A DNA stretch of 64,000 bases from Micromonospora citrea (GCF_900090315.1 NZ_FMHZ01000002.1:4620501-4684500); one strand, 5' to 3'. Counted from the first letter of the stretch, positions 34,321 to 42,646 are shown. A program made the numbers and translations. Notes: generated from the sequence alone by a model not told the origin.

Positions 34321-34708
34321 CGAGCACCTCCCACGTCTGCTGCAGCCGCACGACGACCACGGGCGTGACCAGGCAGACCGCGCAGACGATGGCCGAGCCC
34401 CAGCGGGTCGGCTCCATCCGGGCCAGCACCCAGGCCAGCGGTGGCAGGCAGACCAGCGTCGCCAGGTAGCCGAAGAAGGCGCCGGGCTCGCCGGGGCGTT
34501 CGCCGCCGCCGAGGGCGACCCCCGCCAGCACCGCGAGCACCAGCAGCGCCGCCTCAAGCAGGGCCAGACCGGCGTACTGCACCCGGTCCGGGGCGCGGTG
34601 GCGCAGCGTCGCCACCAGCGCCCAGGCCGCGACGAGGAGCGAGAGCACGATCGAGGCGGTCGCGAGCAGCCCGTCCACCGGCGAGCCGGCCGAGGCTGCG
34701 CTGGTCAT
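34313..34708 (-). CDS. Small integral membrane protein
   Basis: 131 residues from ATG 34708 (ATG 34717 is an alternative). Four hydrophobic segments: LLATASIVLSLLVAAWALVATL, YAGLALLEAALLVLAVLAGVAL, FFGYLATLVCLPPLAWVLA and SAIVCAVCLVTPVVVV. Its end overlaps the start of the 33901-34320 gene by 8 bases, indicating an operon of two small membrane proteins that may work as a pair. No recognised function. Confidence 0.72.
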   Translation of the reverse strand: MTSAASAGSPVDGLLATASIVLSLLVAAWALVATLRHRAPDRVQYAGLALLEAALLVLAVLAGVALGGGERPGEPGAFFGYLATLVCLPPLAWVLARMEPTRWGSAIVCAVCLVTPVVVVRLQQTWEVLGG

Positions 34709-34919
34709 CGGGGCCATCCGGGGCTCGGTTCGGTCACCGGCACAGCCTACTGACCCGCGTGGTACACCCCGCGACCCGCCGCCCCCGTGCCTGCGCCGCG
34801 ACCCGCCACCCACCCCTATCGACCCCTATTTATGTGTAAGCGCGTCGTTGCGCAGCGTTATCCTCTGGTGATCGTCGCCCGACCTCCGATGGCACGTTCG
34901 TCCGACGGAGAGGATCGCC

Positions 34920-36329
34920 ATGTCGCTGCCCACCAACCGCCCGGCGCTGAGTGTGGTGATGCCGAGCTACCAGGATCCGCAGTGCCTCGCGCTGACCCTC
35001 CAGGCGCTGACCCGGCAGACGCTGCCGCCCGAACGCTTCGAGGTGATCGTGGTCCGGGACGGCGGCTCGTCCGACGGGTACGCGGAGGCGCTCGCCGAGG
35101 GGGCCGGTCTCCGCCTGCGCGTGGTGGAACTCGCCGGACGGAAGGGCCGCTCCGCCGCCCGGAACGCGGGGGCGCGGTGTGCCTCCGCACCCCTGCTGGT
35201 CTTCCTCGACGCCGACTCGTGGGCGGTTCCCGACCTGCTGGAGCGGCACCTGGCGTGGCACGGCACGCCCGGCAACGCGGCGGTGCTGATCGGCCGGCGC
35301 GACGAGATCGGCCTCGCCGACCTGCCCGCCGTGCTGGCCGGCGAGGCGGACGGGATCGCGCGCGTCTTCCCGCACGGCGGCGACCTGCGGTTCGGGACGG
35401 GGCTTCCCGCCGACGACAACGACTGGCTCCGGGTCGGCTGGGTGGTCGCCTACACGCACAACGTCTCGCTGCCCAGCGAGGTCTTCGCCCGGGTCGGCGG
35501 CTACCGCGAGGCGTTCGGCCTGAGCTACGGCGTGGAGGACGTCGAGTTGTTCTACCGCGTGGACCGGAGCCTGCCGGACGGCGTGAACTTCGGGTACGAC
35601 GACGAGGCCCGGGTCGTCCACCTGCCGCACCACAAGAACATCACCCGCAACTGGATGGAGATGAAGGCCAACTTCCAGCAGGCGGCCAGGACGTACCCCT
35701 GCCTCGAGTGGGAGTTCCTCACCGCGGTCATGGGATACGAGGCGATCCGGCGGATCCTGCACTACCGGGCGCTCATCGAGGAGTGCGTACAGCGGTCCGC
35801 CTGCGCCATCGGGCCCGCCGCCGCGCGCCTCGCCGGCCGGATGCGGGGGCCGCGGGTGCTCTGGATCGGCACCGGCCGTGCCGAGGCGGGACTGCCCGCC
35901 GCGGCGCTCACCTACGACTACGCCGCGCCCACCGGGCCGACCAACCTCCACCTGCTCGGCGTCGCCCCGCCCATGCCGCCCGGCAGCCTGGACGCCGTGG
36001 TCAGCGTCGACTTCTGGCGGTACCTGCTGTGGCCGGAGCTCTGCCAGTTCATCTCCGCCTCGCTGGCGCTGGCCGGCGAGGTCCACCTGGTCGCCACCGC
36101 CGACGCGACGCCGGGGATGTGCGCCGCCGACCCGGCGACGCTGGACTATCTGCGCCAGGCACAGGCGGCCGAGTACGCGGCCGAACTGCGCGCGGTCGAG
36201 GGGCTCGGCCACGTGCTGACCCTGCGGTCGCGCCAACCCGTGGCCGGTGCCGCGCGCCGGGTGCCCGCCCAGGCCGCCGCCCGGCGACCCGCGGCGCTGG
36301 CGTCCGGGGGCTCCCCGACGCCGGGATAG
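34920..36329 (+). CDS. GT2-family glycosyltransferase with C-terminal Rossmann-like extension
   Basis: 469 residues. Residues 1-110 are a GT-A domain (LSVVMPSYQDPQCLALTLQ, VIVVRDGGSSDG, NAGARCASAPLLVFLDADSW with the DxD metal motif). The acceptor region carries YGVEDVELFYRV near 210. Residues about 300-420 add a second unit (RVLWIGTGRAEAG, GSLDAVVSVDFWRYLLWPELCQFISASLALAGEVHLVATAD) that looks like a degenerate methyltransferase fold. No membrane helices, so a soluble transferase. ATG 34920 follows GAGAGG. A GT1 gene follows 90 bp downstream and may be co-transcribed. The 34718-34919 gap is AT-richer with no gene. Confidence 0.85.
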   Translation: MSLPTNRPALSVVMPSYQDPQCLALTLQALTRQTLPPERFEVIVVRDGGSSDGYAEALAEGAGLRLRVVELAGRKGRSAARNAGARCASAPLLVFLDADSWAVPDLLERHLAWHGTPGNAAVLIGRRDEIGLADLPAVLAGEADGIARVFPHGGDLRFGTGLPADDNDWLRVGWVVAYTHNVSLPSEVFARVGGYREAFGLSYGVEDVELFYRVDRSLPDGVNFGYDDEARVVHLPHHKNITRNWMEMKANFQQAARTYPCLEWEFLTAVMGYEAIRRILHYRALIEECVQRSACAIGPAAARLAGRMRGPRVLWIGTGRAEAGLPAAALTYDYAAPTGPTNLHLLGVAPPMPPGSLDAVVSVDFWRYLLWPELCQFISASLALAGEVHLVATADATPGMCAADPATLDYLRQAQAAEYAAELRAVEGLGHVLTLRSRQPVAGAARRVPAQAAARRPAALASGGSPTPG

Positions 36330-36419
36330 CGGATCGACGGCGCAGCGGGGCCCGCCGACGGTGTCGGGCCGTCGCGGCCACGCCCGGATTCCGCCGCCAG
36401 AGACGGAAAGGCGATCATC

Positions 36420-37643
36420 ATGCGTGTACTGCTGTCGACCCTCGGGTCGCGCGGCGACGTCCAACCACTGGTGGCGCTGGCGTCGCGGCTGAAGGCCCTC
36501 GGCCTGCAGGTCCGCCTCTGCGCCCCGCCGGACTTCGCCCGCTGGGTGGCCACCTTCAGGATTCCCTTCGTGCCCGTCGGCCCGCCCTGGCGCAGGTCGG
36601 CGGCGCCCACGGCGCGGGCTGCCGCCCTCCGCCCCTCGCCGGCACGGTTACGGCAGCTCGCCGAGTCCTCCGTCGCCGTCCAGTTCGAGGTGCTGTCGGG
36701 GGCGGCAGGGGACTGCGACGTCCTCGTCGCGTCGACGGGCCTCCAGATCGCCGCCCGCACCGTGGCGGAGAGGCGGGGCATACCGTACGTCTACACCGCG
36801 CTCTGCCCGGCGGCCCTTCCCTCGCCGCACCATCCGCCGCCGCCGCTGCCCCTCCTCGGGGAGGCGCCCGCGCCCGCGTCGGCCGACAACGGCGAACTGT
36901 GGGCCGCCAACCTGCGGCACGTCAACGACACCTTCGCCGCGCCGCTCAACGCGCTGCGGACGGCGGTGGGCCTGGTCCCGGTCGACGACGTCAGCGACCA
37001 CATCCACAGCGACCAGCCGTGGCTGGCCGCCGACCCGACGCTGGCGCCCTGGCCGGAGGCCGCCGACCCGACCGTCTACCAACCGGGCGCCTGGCTCCTG
37101 CCGGACGAGCGGGCCCTGCCCGCCGAGCTGACGGCCTTCCTGGAGGCCGGCGGGCCGTGCGTCTACGTCGGATTCGGCAGCGTCGCCGCGCCACCGGGTC
37201 TGCTGGAGACGGCGCTTCGGGCGGTGCGCGCGGTCGGCTGCCGACTGGTCGTCTCCCGGGGGTGGGCACCCCTGGCGCCGGTCGACCGGGCGCCCGACTG
37301 CGTCGTCGTCGGCGAGGTGAACCAGCAGGCGCTGTTCGGAAAGGTGGCCGCGGTGGTCCACCACGGCGGCTCGGGCACCACGACCACGGCCGCGCTGGCC
37401 GGGACTCCACAGGTCGTCATACCGCAGGTCTACGACCAGCACTACTTCGCGCGACGCGTCTGCGCGCTCGGCATCGGGAGCGCGCACCCGGGGTCGGTAC
37501 CCACCGTCGAGTCGCTGACCGCGGTCCTCGGCGCGGTGCTGCGGCCCGAGGTGGCCGCCCGCGCCCGCGCGTTCGCCGCCGTCATCCGCACGGACGGAGC
37601 GCAGGCCGCCGCGCAGCGGTTGACCACCGCTCTCGGGGCCTGA
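36420..37643 (+). CDS. GT1 (UGT/GtfA-like) glycosyltransferase
   Basis: 407 residues, GT-B fold. The start MRVLLSTLGSRGDVQPLVALA and the nucleotide-sugar motif VHHGGSGTTTTAALAGTPQVVIPQVYDQ near 318-345 place it with antibiotic glycosyltransferases (glycopeptide Gtf and macrolide Mgt/Ole types). These either decorate a natural product or glucosylate a macrolide to inactivate it. There is no biosynthetic gene cluster in the window, and an erm gene lies 1.6 kb on, which favours a detoxifying role; acceptor is unproven. GGAAAGG precedes ATG 36420. Confidence 0.88.
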   Translation: MRVLLSTLGSRGDVQPLVALASRLKALGLQVRLCAPPDFARWVATFRIPFVPVGPPWRRSAAPTARAAALRPSPARLRQLAESSVAVQFEVLSGAAGDCDVLVASTGLQIAARTVAERRGIPYVYTALCPAALPSPHHPPPPLPLLGEAPAPASADNGELWAANLRHVNDTFAAPLNALRTAVGLVPVDDVSDHIHSDQPWLAADPTLAPWPEAADPTVYQPGAWLLPDERALPAELTAFLEAGGPCVYVGFGSVAAPPGLLETALRAVRAVGCRLVVSRGWAPLAPVDRAPDCVVVGEVNQQALFGKVAAVVHHGGSGTTTTAALAGTPQVVIPQVYDQHYFARRVCALGIGSAHPGSVPTVESLTAVLGAVLRPEVAARARAFAAVIRTDGAQAAAQRLTTALGA

Positions 37644-37762
37644 ACACCCGGTTGCCGGCGGCTCACCGTCGGTCGCGCCGGCCGGGGCACTGTGGCGGGG
37701 CGGGCACCTCGACGAGCCCTCACGGGTACCGTGGTGTGACGACGACGGTGGAGGTTCTCGTG

Positions 37763-38665
37763 GTGCGGTTCGGGTTGTTCGGCACCGGGCACTGGGCGGC
37801 GCAGACGCATGGCGCGGCGCTGCACGCGCACCCGGGGGCCGCCCTCGCGGGGGTGTGGGGCCGCGACCCGCGCAAGGCCGCCAGCCTGGCCGACCACTAC
37901 GGAGTGCCCGCGTTCACCGACGTCGACGCGCTGCTCGACGCCTGCGACGCCGTCGCGGTGGCCCTTCCGCCGGACGTCCAGGCCGACATCGCGGTCCGCG
38001 CCGCCACCGCCGGTCGGCACCTGCTGCTGGACAAGCCGCTCGCGTTGAGCGTCGCCGACGCCGACCGGGTGGTCGACGCCGCGCAGGCGACCGGCGTCGC
38101 CTCGGTGGTCTTCTTCACCGGGCGCTACCAGCCGGACATCGCCGGCTTCCTGGCCTCGACCGCCGCCGTCGGCGGGTGGCACACCGCCAAGGCGGTCCGG
38201 TTCGGCTCGATTTTTCAGCCCGGCAGCCCGTACGGCGCCTCGCCGTGGCGGCGCACGCACGGCGCGCTCTGGGACATCGGCCCGCACGCGCTGTCGCTCG
38301 TCCTGCCGGTGCTCGGCCGGGTCACCCGGGTCGCCGCGATGGACGGCCCGCGCGGGCTCGTCCACCTGCTGCTCACCCACGACGGGGGCGCGACGAGCAC
38401 CGTCTCGCTGACCCTGGACGCCCCGCCGGAGGCGGTGAGCCGGGAGTTCGTCTTCTACGGCGACAACGGCGTCGAGACCGTCCCGCCCGGCGAGGGCGAC
38501 TCGGTCACCGCGCTGGGGGTGGCGATCGACCAGTTGCTGGAGGAGATCGCGTCGGGCACCCGGGACCACCGCTGCGACGTGCGCTTCGGCCGCGAGGTCG
38601 TCGCGGTGCTCGCCGCCGCCGAGACCGCCCGCGCCGAGGGCCGTACCGTCGACGTGGCGGCCTGA
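37763..38665 (+). CDS. Gfo/Idh/MocA-family oxidoreductase
   Basis: 300 residues from GTG 37763; the adjacent GTG at 37760 is equally reachable from GGAGG at 37750. The NAD(P)-binding fold begins RFGLFGTGHWAAQTHGAAL, with VWGRDP at the second strand. LLLDKPLAL is the family's E/DKP motif, and DIGPHALSLVLPVLG contains the conserved catalytic-region His. The C-terminal half is the alpha/beta substrate domain. Such enzymes oxidise sugars or sugar nucleotides, which fits the two glycosyltransferases upstream, though the link is positional only. Confidence 0.88.
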   Translation: MRFGLFGTGHWAAQTHGAALHAHPGAALAGVWGRDPRKAASLADHYGVPAFTDVDALLDACDAVAVALPPDVQADIAVRAATAGRHLLLDKPLALSVADADRVVDAAQATGVASVVFFTGRYQPDIAGFLASTAAVGGWHTAKAVRFGSIFQPGSPYGASPWRRTHGALWDIGPHALSLVLPVLGRVTRVAAMDGPRGLVHLLLTHDGGATSTVSLTLDAPPEAVSREFVFYGDNGVETVPPGEGDSVTALGVAIDQLLEEIASGTRDHRCDVRFGREVVAVLAAAETARAEGRTVDVAA

Positions 38666-38801
38666 CCGGGACGAGCCGCCGCCGGGCGACGGCAGCGGGC
38701 CGTCCGCGCTCGGCGGCAGGGGCGGGCCGGGCAGCGGCGGAGGGCCGGTCGGCAGGGGCGGGCCGGGCGGAAATCGGTCGCCGGGTGGGTCCCGGCGGGG
38801 C

Positions 38802-38807
38802 TAGGCT
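38802..38807 (+). promoter_or_regulatory. -10 element before the 37-codon leader ORF
   Basis: TAGGCT ends seven bases before ATG 38815, the same box and spacing as at 21799; candidate promoter for the erm transcript. Confidence 0.5.
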
Positions 38808-38814
38808 CGCCGGC

Positions 38815-38928
38815 ATGTCCGCGCACGCTCTGATCGACGGGGTCGGCACGCCGGCCGCCTTCGGGCCGCTGTTGACGGCCCGCCCGCGAGTCCGGCGTCC
38901 GGCCCTGGCCGGCGCGACCCGCGACTGA
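38815..38928 (+). CDS. 37-residue leader-peptide candidate upstream of erm
   Basis: A short ORF starting MSAHALIDG and ending AGATRD. About 34 of 37 third codon positions are G or C, as in the real genes around it, so it looks translated. It contains RPRVRRPAL; Arg-X-Arg motifs are known sites where macrolide-bound ribosomes stall. It begins 7 bases after a TAGGCT box (probably leaderless) and ends 301 bp before the erm start in a region full of alternative hairpins. No domain is recognisable. It could equally be a conserved short protein; the leader role is inference. Confidence 0.45.
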   Translation: MSAHALIDGVGTPAAFGPLLTARPRVRRPALAGATRD

Positions 38929-39140
38929 CTCCGCACACCGCACGCACGGCACCCCGCCCGGACACCTCCGGGTGCCGGCCGCCGTCCCACCGTCGCCCCG
39001 GGTGACACCCCGGAGGTGAGCGCCGCCGTCGGCGCCGCCCCGGCCACCGGCTCGGCGACGGGTGCCGTCCCGGCCTCCCCGCCGGCGACGGCGTGCCGCC
39101 GTGCGCCGTCGATCCGACGTTCCGCGCCACGCACAGGGCC

Positions 39141-39219
39141 GTCCGAGTCCGCCGTTTCCTCGGACAGGCCCCCGCTCCCGGCTGCCTGTCCGCTCCGTCG
39201 CCGCCCGGCGACAGACAGG
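39141..39219 (+). promoter_or_regulatory. Mutually exclusive hairpins sequestering the erm ribosome binding site
   Basis: Four segments can pair alternatively. Segment 1 GTCCGAG (39141-39147) pairs with CTCGGAC (39159-39165). Segment 2 CGGACAGGC (39161-39169) pairs perfectly with segment 3 GCCTGTCCG (39184-39192). Segment 3 CCTGTC (39185-39190) also pairs with segment 4 GACAGG (39214-39219), reinforced by GTCGCCG (39197-39203) with CGGCGAC (39206-39212). Segment 4 plus A39220 is the AGGA site for GTG 39230. So 1:2 with 3:4 hides the site, while 2:3 frees it, as in classical erm attenuators. Two overlapping ORFs cross the region (GTG 39093 and GTG 39101-39226). Confidence 0.55.
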
Positions 39220-39229
39220 ACGATGACCC

Positions 39230-40027
39230 GTGGCGCCCCGCCGTACCCGTGCGACCGAACGCGACCGCTCCCGGCGCTTGCTCTCCCAGAACTTCCTCGT
39301 CGACCCGGCCGCGATCGCCCGGCTGGTCCACGCCGCCCGCCCCGCACCCGACCGGCTCCTGCTGGAGGTGGGGGCGGGCCGGGGCCAGCTCACCCGGCCG
39401 CTCGCCGACCGCTGCCCACACCTCGTGGCGTACGAGGTGGATCCCGCCGCCGGCGCGGAACTGGCCCGGGTCTGCGCCGCCCGGCCGAACGTGACCCACC
39501 GACAGGCCGACTTCCTGACCGCGACGCCGCCGGCCGAGGCGTTCGACGTGGTCGGCAACATCCCCTGGTCGCTCACCTCGGCGGTGGTGCGGTGGTGCCT
39601 GGCCGCGCCGGGGCTGCGGGCGGCGACCCTGCTCACCCAGTTGGAGTACGCCCGCCGGCGCAGCGGCGACTACGGACGGTGGACCCGGCTCACCGTGCTG
39701 ACCTGGCCGGAGTTCGGCTGGCGGCTCGCCGGCAGGGTGCCCCGCACCGCGTTCCGCCCGGTGCCGAGGGTGGACGCCGGAATCCTGCGCGTCGAGCGGC
39801 GGCCGGAGCCGCTGCTGCCCGCGTCGGCGCTGCCGGCGTACCGTCGGATGGTGGAGATCGGCTTCGACGGGGTCGGCGGCTCGCTCGCGGCCTCGCTGGG
39901 TCGGCGCCATCCCCGGGCGCGGCTGTCGGCGGCGCTGCGGGCGACGCGGCTCGACCCGGCCACGCCGGTCGGGCACGTCTGGCCGGAGCAGTGGCTGGTG
40001 CTGTTCCGGCTGCTGCACGCCCGCTAG
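39230..40027 (+). CDS. erm: Erm-type 23S rRNA adenine N6-methyltransferase
   Basis: 265 residues from GTG. RRLLSQNFLVDPAAIARLV near residue 16, AdoMet motif I LEVGAGRGQLTRPL near 44, acidic YEVDP near 69, and catalytic motif IV VVGNIPWSLTSAVV near 107-120 identify an rRNA adenine dimethylase. NIPW rather than NLPY, the basic N-terminus and the length fit Erm rather than KsgA/RsmA. Erm enzymes methylate A2058 of 23S rRNA (E. coli numbering), conferring macrolide-lincosamide-streptogramin B resistance. Mono- or dimethylation cannot be told. Expression is probably controlled by the hairpins covering its AGGA site. Confidence 0.9.
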   Translation: MAPRRTRATERDRSRRLLSQNFLVDPAAIARLVHAARPAPDRLLLEVGAGRGQLTRPLADRCPHLVAYEVDPAAGAELARVCAARPNVTHRQADFLTATPPAEAFDVVGNIPWSLTSAVVRWCLAAPGLRAATLLTQLEYARRRSGDYGRWTRLTVLTWPEFGWRLAGRVPRTAFRPVPRVDAGILRVERRPEPLLPASALPAYRRMVEIGFDGVGGSLAASLGRRHPRARLSAALRATRLDPATPVGHVWPEQWLVLFRLLHAR

Positions 40028-40056
40028 GGTGCCGCCGACCGGGCGGGCCCGCCCCG

Positions 40057-40248
40057 TCAGGCCAGCGTGTTCAGGGCGTCGCCGAGCTCGGCGGGGGATT
40101 CGAACTCCTCCGCCGGCAGCGACCGGAGCGTCTGGAGCGTCTCCGTGCTGACGCCGTTCTCCTGGCCCCAGCGGATCAGGTCCTCCCGGGAGACCGGGTA
40201 GTCGAGCCCGGCCAGGTACTCCTGCAACTGCGCGCCGGTGACGGTCAT
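40057..40248 (-). CDS. DUF2795 protein
   Basis: 63 residues. The sequence follows the DUF2795 pattern throughout: QLQEYLAGLDYPVSREDLI, AxxNG-like QENGVSTETLQTLRSLP, and EEFESPAELGDAL. These small helical proteins are frequent in actinobacteria and have no established biochemical role. It is convergent with erm (29 bp between stops) and divergent from the esterase gene. Confidence 0.92.
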   Translation of the reverse strand: MTVTGAQLQEYLAGLDYPVSREDLIRWGQENGVSTETLQTLRSLPAEEFESPAELGDALNTLA

Positions 40249-40445
40249 GCCGTCGGGCTACCCGCTCAGCCCGCCGGCACACCGCCCGGCCCCGCCCCCG
40301 GTTCGGCCCCCGCGCGGTGTCCGTCCGGCGGCCGGCACCCGCACCGACACCCTGCGGCGTCCCCCGCCTGGTGTCCCGCCTTCCCGCGCGGCCGTCCCGT
40401 GCCCGGCGGCGGTTTGCCCGGCGACCCGCCGGGTAGCCGCCCGGC

Positions 40446-41702
40446 ATGCTGGTTCAGCGGCTCGGCGCGCCGAGCGACTTCGACCCGTTGCTGGAGCGCG
40501 TCCGGGACGCCCGGATCGTCATGATCGGCGAGGCCACGCACGGCAGCTACGACTACTACCGGCTGCGCGAGCAGCTCACCCGCCGGCTGATCGCCGAGTG
40601 CGGCTTCTCCTTCGTCGCCGTGGAGGGTGACTGGCCGGACTGCGACCGGGTGCACCGGTCGGTGACCGGGGCCCCGGGCGGGGCGGTCGAGCCGCGCGCC
40701 GCACTGGAGCGCTTCGAGCGCTGGCCGACGTGGATGTGGGCCAACGCCGAGGTGGCCCGGTTCTGCAGTTGGCTGCGGGCGTGGAACGTCGAGCGACCGG
40801 CGGGGGCCCGGGCGGGCTTCCACGGCCTGGACGTCTACAGCCTGTGGGAGTCCATGCAGGCGATCTTCGACTACCTCGGCGAGGAGGACCCGGCGTCGCT
40901 GGAGGCGGCGCAGGACGCGTACCGCTGTTTCGAGCCGTACGGCAAGCGCGTCGAGGAGTACGGCACGGCCAGCCGGTTCGTCTCCGCGCGGTGCGAGGAG
41001 GAGGTCGTGCGGCTGCTGGCGCGTACCCGCGAACAGGCCGCCGCGGACGGCCCGGACAGCTTCTCGGCCTGGCAGAACGCGGAGGTGGTGGCCGGCGCGG
41101 AGCGCTACTACCGGGCCATGGTGCGCGGCGGTCCGGAGTCGTGGAACGTCCGGGACACCCACATGGCGGACACGCTGGACCGGCTCCTCGAACGGTACGG
41201 GCCCGACTCGCGCGGGATCGTCTGGGCGCACAACACGCACGTCGGGGACGCCCGGGCCACCGACATGGCCGCCGACGGGATGGTCAACATCGGTCAGCTC
41301 GCCCGCGAGCGGCACGGGGCCGACGAGGTGGTCCTGGTCGGCTTCGGCAGCTACCGGGGCACGGTGATCGCCGCCCCTCGCTGGGGCTCGCCGGCCGAGG
41401 CGATGGTGGTGCCGCCGGCCCGGCCCGGCTCGGTGGAGCACCGGTTGCACGAGCTGATGCCGGAACGGGCGGTGCTCGTCTTCGGCGGCGCCGACCAGCC
41501 CGGCTGGGTCACCGGCACCGCCGACCACCGGGCCATCGGGGTGGTCTACGACCCGTCCTTCGAGTCGTGGGGCAACTACGTGCCGACCCGGCTGGGGGAG
41601 CGCTACGACGCCTTCGTCTGGTGCGACGAGACCACCGCCCTGCACCCGCTGCCCGCCCTGACCAGCCCGGGCGAGATGGAGACCTACCCGGCGGGCGTCT
41701 GA
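40446..41702 (+). CDS. Erythromycin esterase family protein
   Basis: 418 residues. The family's motifs are present: VMIGEATHGSYDYYRLRE near residue 28 with the catalytic His, VAVEGDWPDC near 60, FHGLDVYSLWESM near 126 and WAHNTHVGDAR near 262. EreA/EreB hydrolyse the macrolactone ring of 14-membered macrolides; many chromosomal homologues have untested substrates. Proximity to erm makes macrolide hydrolysis a reasonable hypothesis. No ribosome binding site precedes ATG 40446 (TAGCCG ends 6 bases before it, possibly leaderless). The 40249-40445 gap shows no gene. Its 3' end overlaps the convergent tetR gene by 19 bases. Confidence 0.88.
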   Translation: MLVQRLGAPSDFDPLLERVRDARIVMIGEATHGSYDYYRLREQLTRRLIAECGFSFVAVEGDWPDCDRVHRSVTGAPGGAVEPRAALERFERWPTWMWANAEVARFCSWLRAWNVERPAGARAGFHGLDVYSLWESMQAIFDYLGEEDPASLEAAQDAYRCFEPYGKRVEEYGTASRFVSARCEEEVVRLLARTREQAAADGPDSFSAWQNAEVVAGAERYYRAMVRGGPESWNVRDTHMADTLDRLLERYGPDSRGIVWAHNTHVGDARATDMAADGMVNIGQLARERHGADEVVLVGFGSYRGTVIAAPRWGSPAEAMVVPPARPGSVEHRLHELMPERAVLVFGGADQPGWVTGTADHRAIGVVYDPSFESWGNYVPTRLGERYDAFVWCDETTALHPLPALTSPGEMETYPAGV

Positions 41703-42604
41703 TCCCTCGCTGCGCCCGGAGCCGGTGCGTCCGGTCCCGGCCCGTTCGAAGTCGGTGCGCCCGGTGCCGGGGTGTCCGGTGCCGGTGCGCCCGGAGTCGG
41801 CTCGTGCGGTGCCGGCTCGTGCGGTGCCGGTGCGCCCGGGGGCGGCGTGTCCGGGGGCGGCGTGGTGCGCAGGACGCCGGCACGGGCCGCGGTCAGCGCG
41901 GCGTCGGCGGCCCGCTCGGCGACCGCCGCGTCGATCGGCTCGCCGCTGACGAAGAGCCGGTAGTAGAGCGGGGCGACGGCCACCCGGACCACCTCGGCGG
42001 GGTCGGTGTCGGCGGGCACCTCGCCCCGGCGCACCGCCCGGCTCACCAGAGGCGCGGCCTGCTCGTGCCGGGCGGCGAAGAAGGCGTGCAGCGCGCGGGC
42101 GGCGGCCGGGTTCTGCACCGCCGCCGAGACGAAGGCGGTGGCGACCGGCCCGCTCTCGGGGTCGGTGAACCCGACCAGCACCTCCCGGGTCAGCGCCCGC
42201 AGGTCGCCGGCGAGGTCCCCGGTGTCCGGGACGGGCCACGGCTCGCCGCCGGCCAGCTCCAGGGCGTCGGCGATCAGCCCCTCGACGCTGCCCCACCGCC
42301 GGTAGACGGTGGTCTTGTGCACGCCGGAGCGTTCGGCGACGGCCTCGACGGTCAGCCCCTGGTAGCCCCTCTCCGCCAGCTCCGCCAGGGTGGCCGCGCG
42401 GACGGCGGCGCGGACCCGTGCGGTGCGGCCCCCGGGCCGGGTGGCGCGGTCGGCAGGGGCGGCGGAGTCGGGAGACGCGGCGCGGTCGGGAGACGCGGCG
42501 CGGTCGGGAGGGGTTGTGCGGTCGGCAGGGGCGGCGCGGTTCGGAGACGCGGCGCGGTCCGGAGACGCGGCGCGGTCGGTAGGGGCGGCGCGGTCGGGAG
42601 ACAA
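41684..42604 (-). CDS. TetR-family regulator with repetitive N- and C-terminal arms
   Basis: 306 residues from TTG 42604, the only start with a spaced GGAG (six bases). Residues about 55-105 hold the TetR HTH (RAAVRAATLAELAERGYQG, VEAVAERSGVHKTTVYRRWGS). The ligand domain of TetR_C type continues to about 235. Unusually, residues 1-55 are degenerate SPDRAA repeats and the last 60 are PAPDTPAPGAP-like repeats, both encoded by DNA tandem repeats. Divergent from the Vat-like acetyltransferase; two operators lie between them, one in its own promoter spacer, so it represses itself and probably the acetyltransferase. Confidence 0.85.
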   Translation of the reverse strand: MSPDRAAPTDRAASPDRAASPNRAAPADRTTPPDRAASPDRAASPDSAAPADRATRPGGRTARVRAAVRAATLAELAERGYQGLTVEAVAERSGVHKTTVYRRWGSVEGLIADALELAGGEPWPVPDTGDLAGDLRALTREVLVGFTDPESGPVATAFVSAAVQNPAAARALHAFFAARHEQAAPLVSRAVRRGEVPADTDPAEVVRVAVAPLYYRLFVSGEPIDAAVAERAADAALTAARAGVLRTTPPPDTPPPGAPAPHEPAPHEPTPGAPAPDTPAPGAPTSNGPGPDAPAPGAARDQTPAG

Positions 42605-42606
42605 AG

Positions 42607-42620
42607 GCAACTCCAGTTGC
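42607..42620. promoter_or_regulatory. TetR operator 1
   Basis: Perfect palindrome GCAACT-CC-AGTTGC, overlapping the ribosome binding site of the minus-strand tetR gene. Confidence 0.75.
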
Positions 42621-42646
42621 GTTACGGCGGGGGTTCCGGCATGATG

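Noticed and set aside
34787..38665. Giant 1292-codon ORF across the glycosyltransferases
   Set aside because: Only its last 300 codons (Gfo/Idh/MocA) are protein-like; the rest is a shadow frame of the GT2 and GT1 genes.
39223..39230. ATG 39223 as the erm start
   Set aside because: It is out of frame with the methyltransferase motifs; GTG 39230 is in frame.
39230..40027. Interpretation of erm as the housekeeping KsgA/RsmA
   Set aside because: Motif IV is NIPW, not NLPY, the protein is short with a basic N-terminus, and it is not in the usual rsmA-ispE context.
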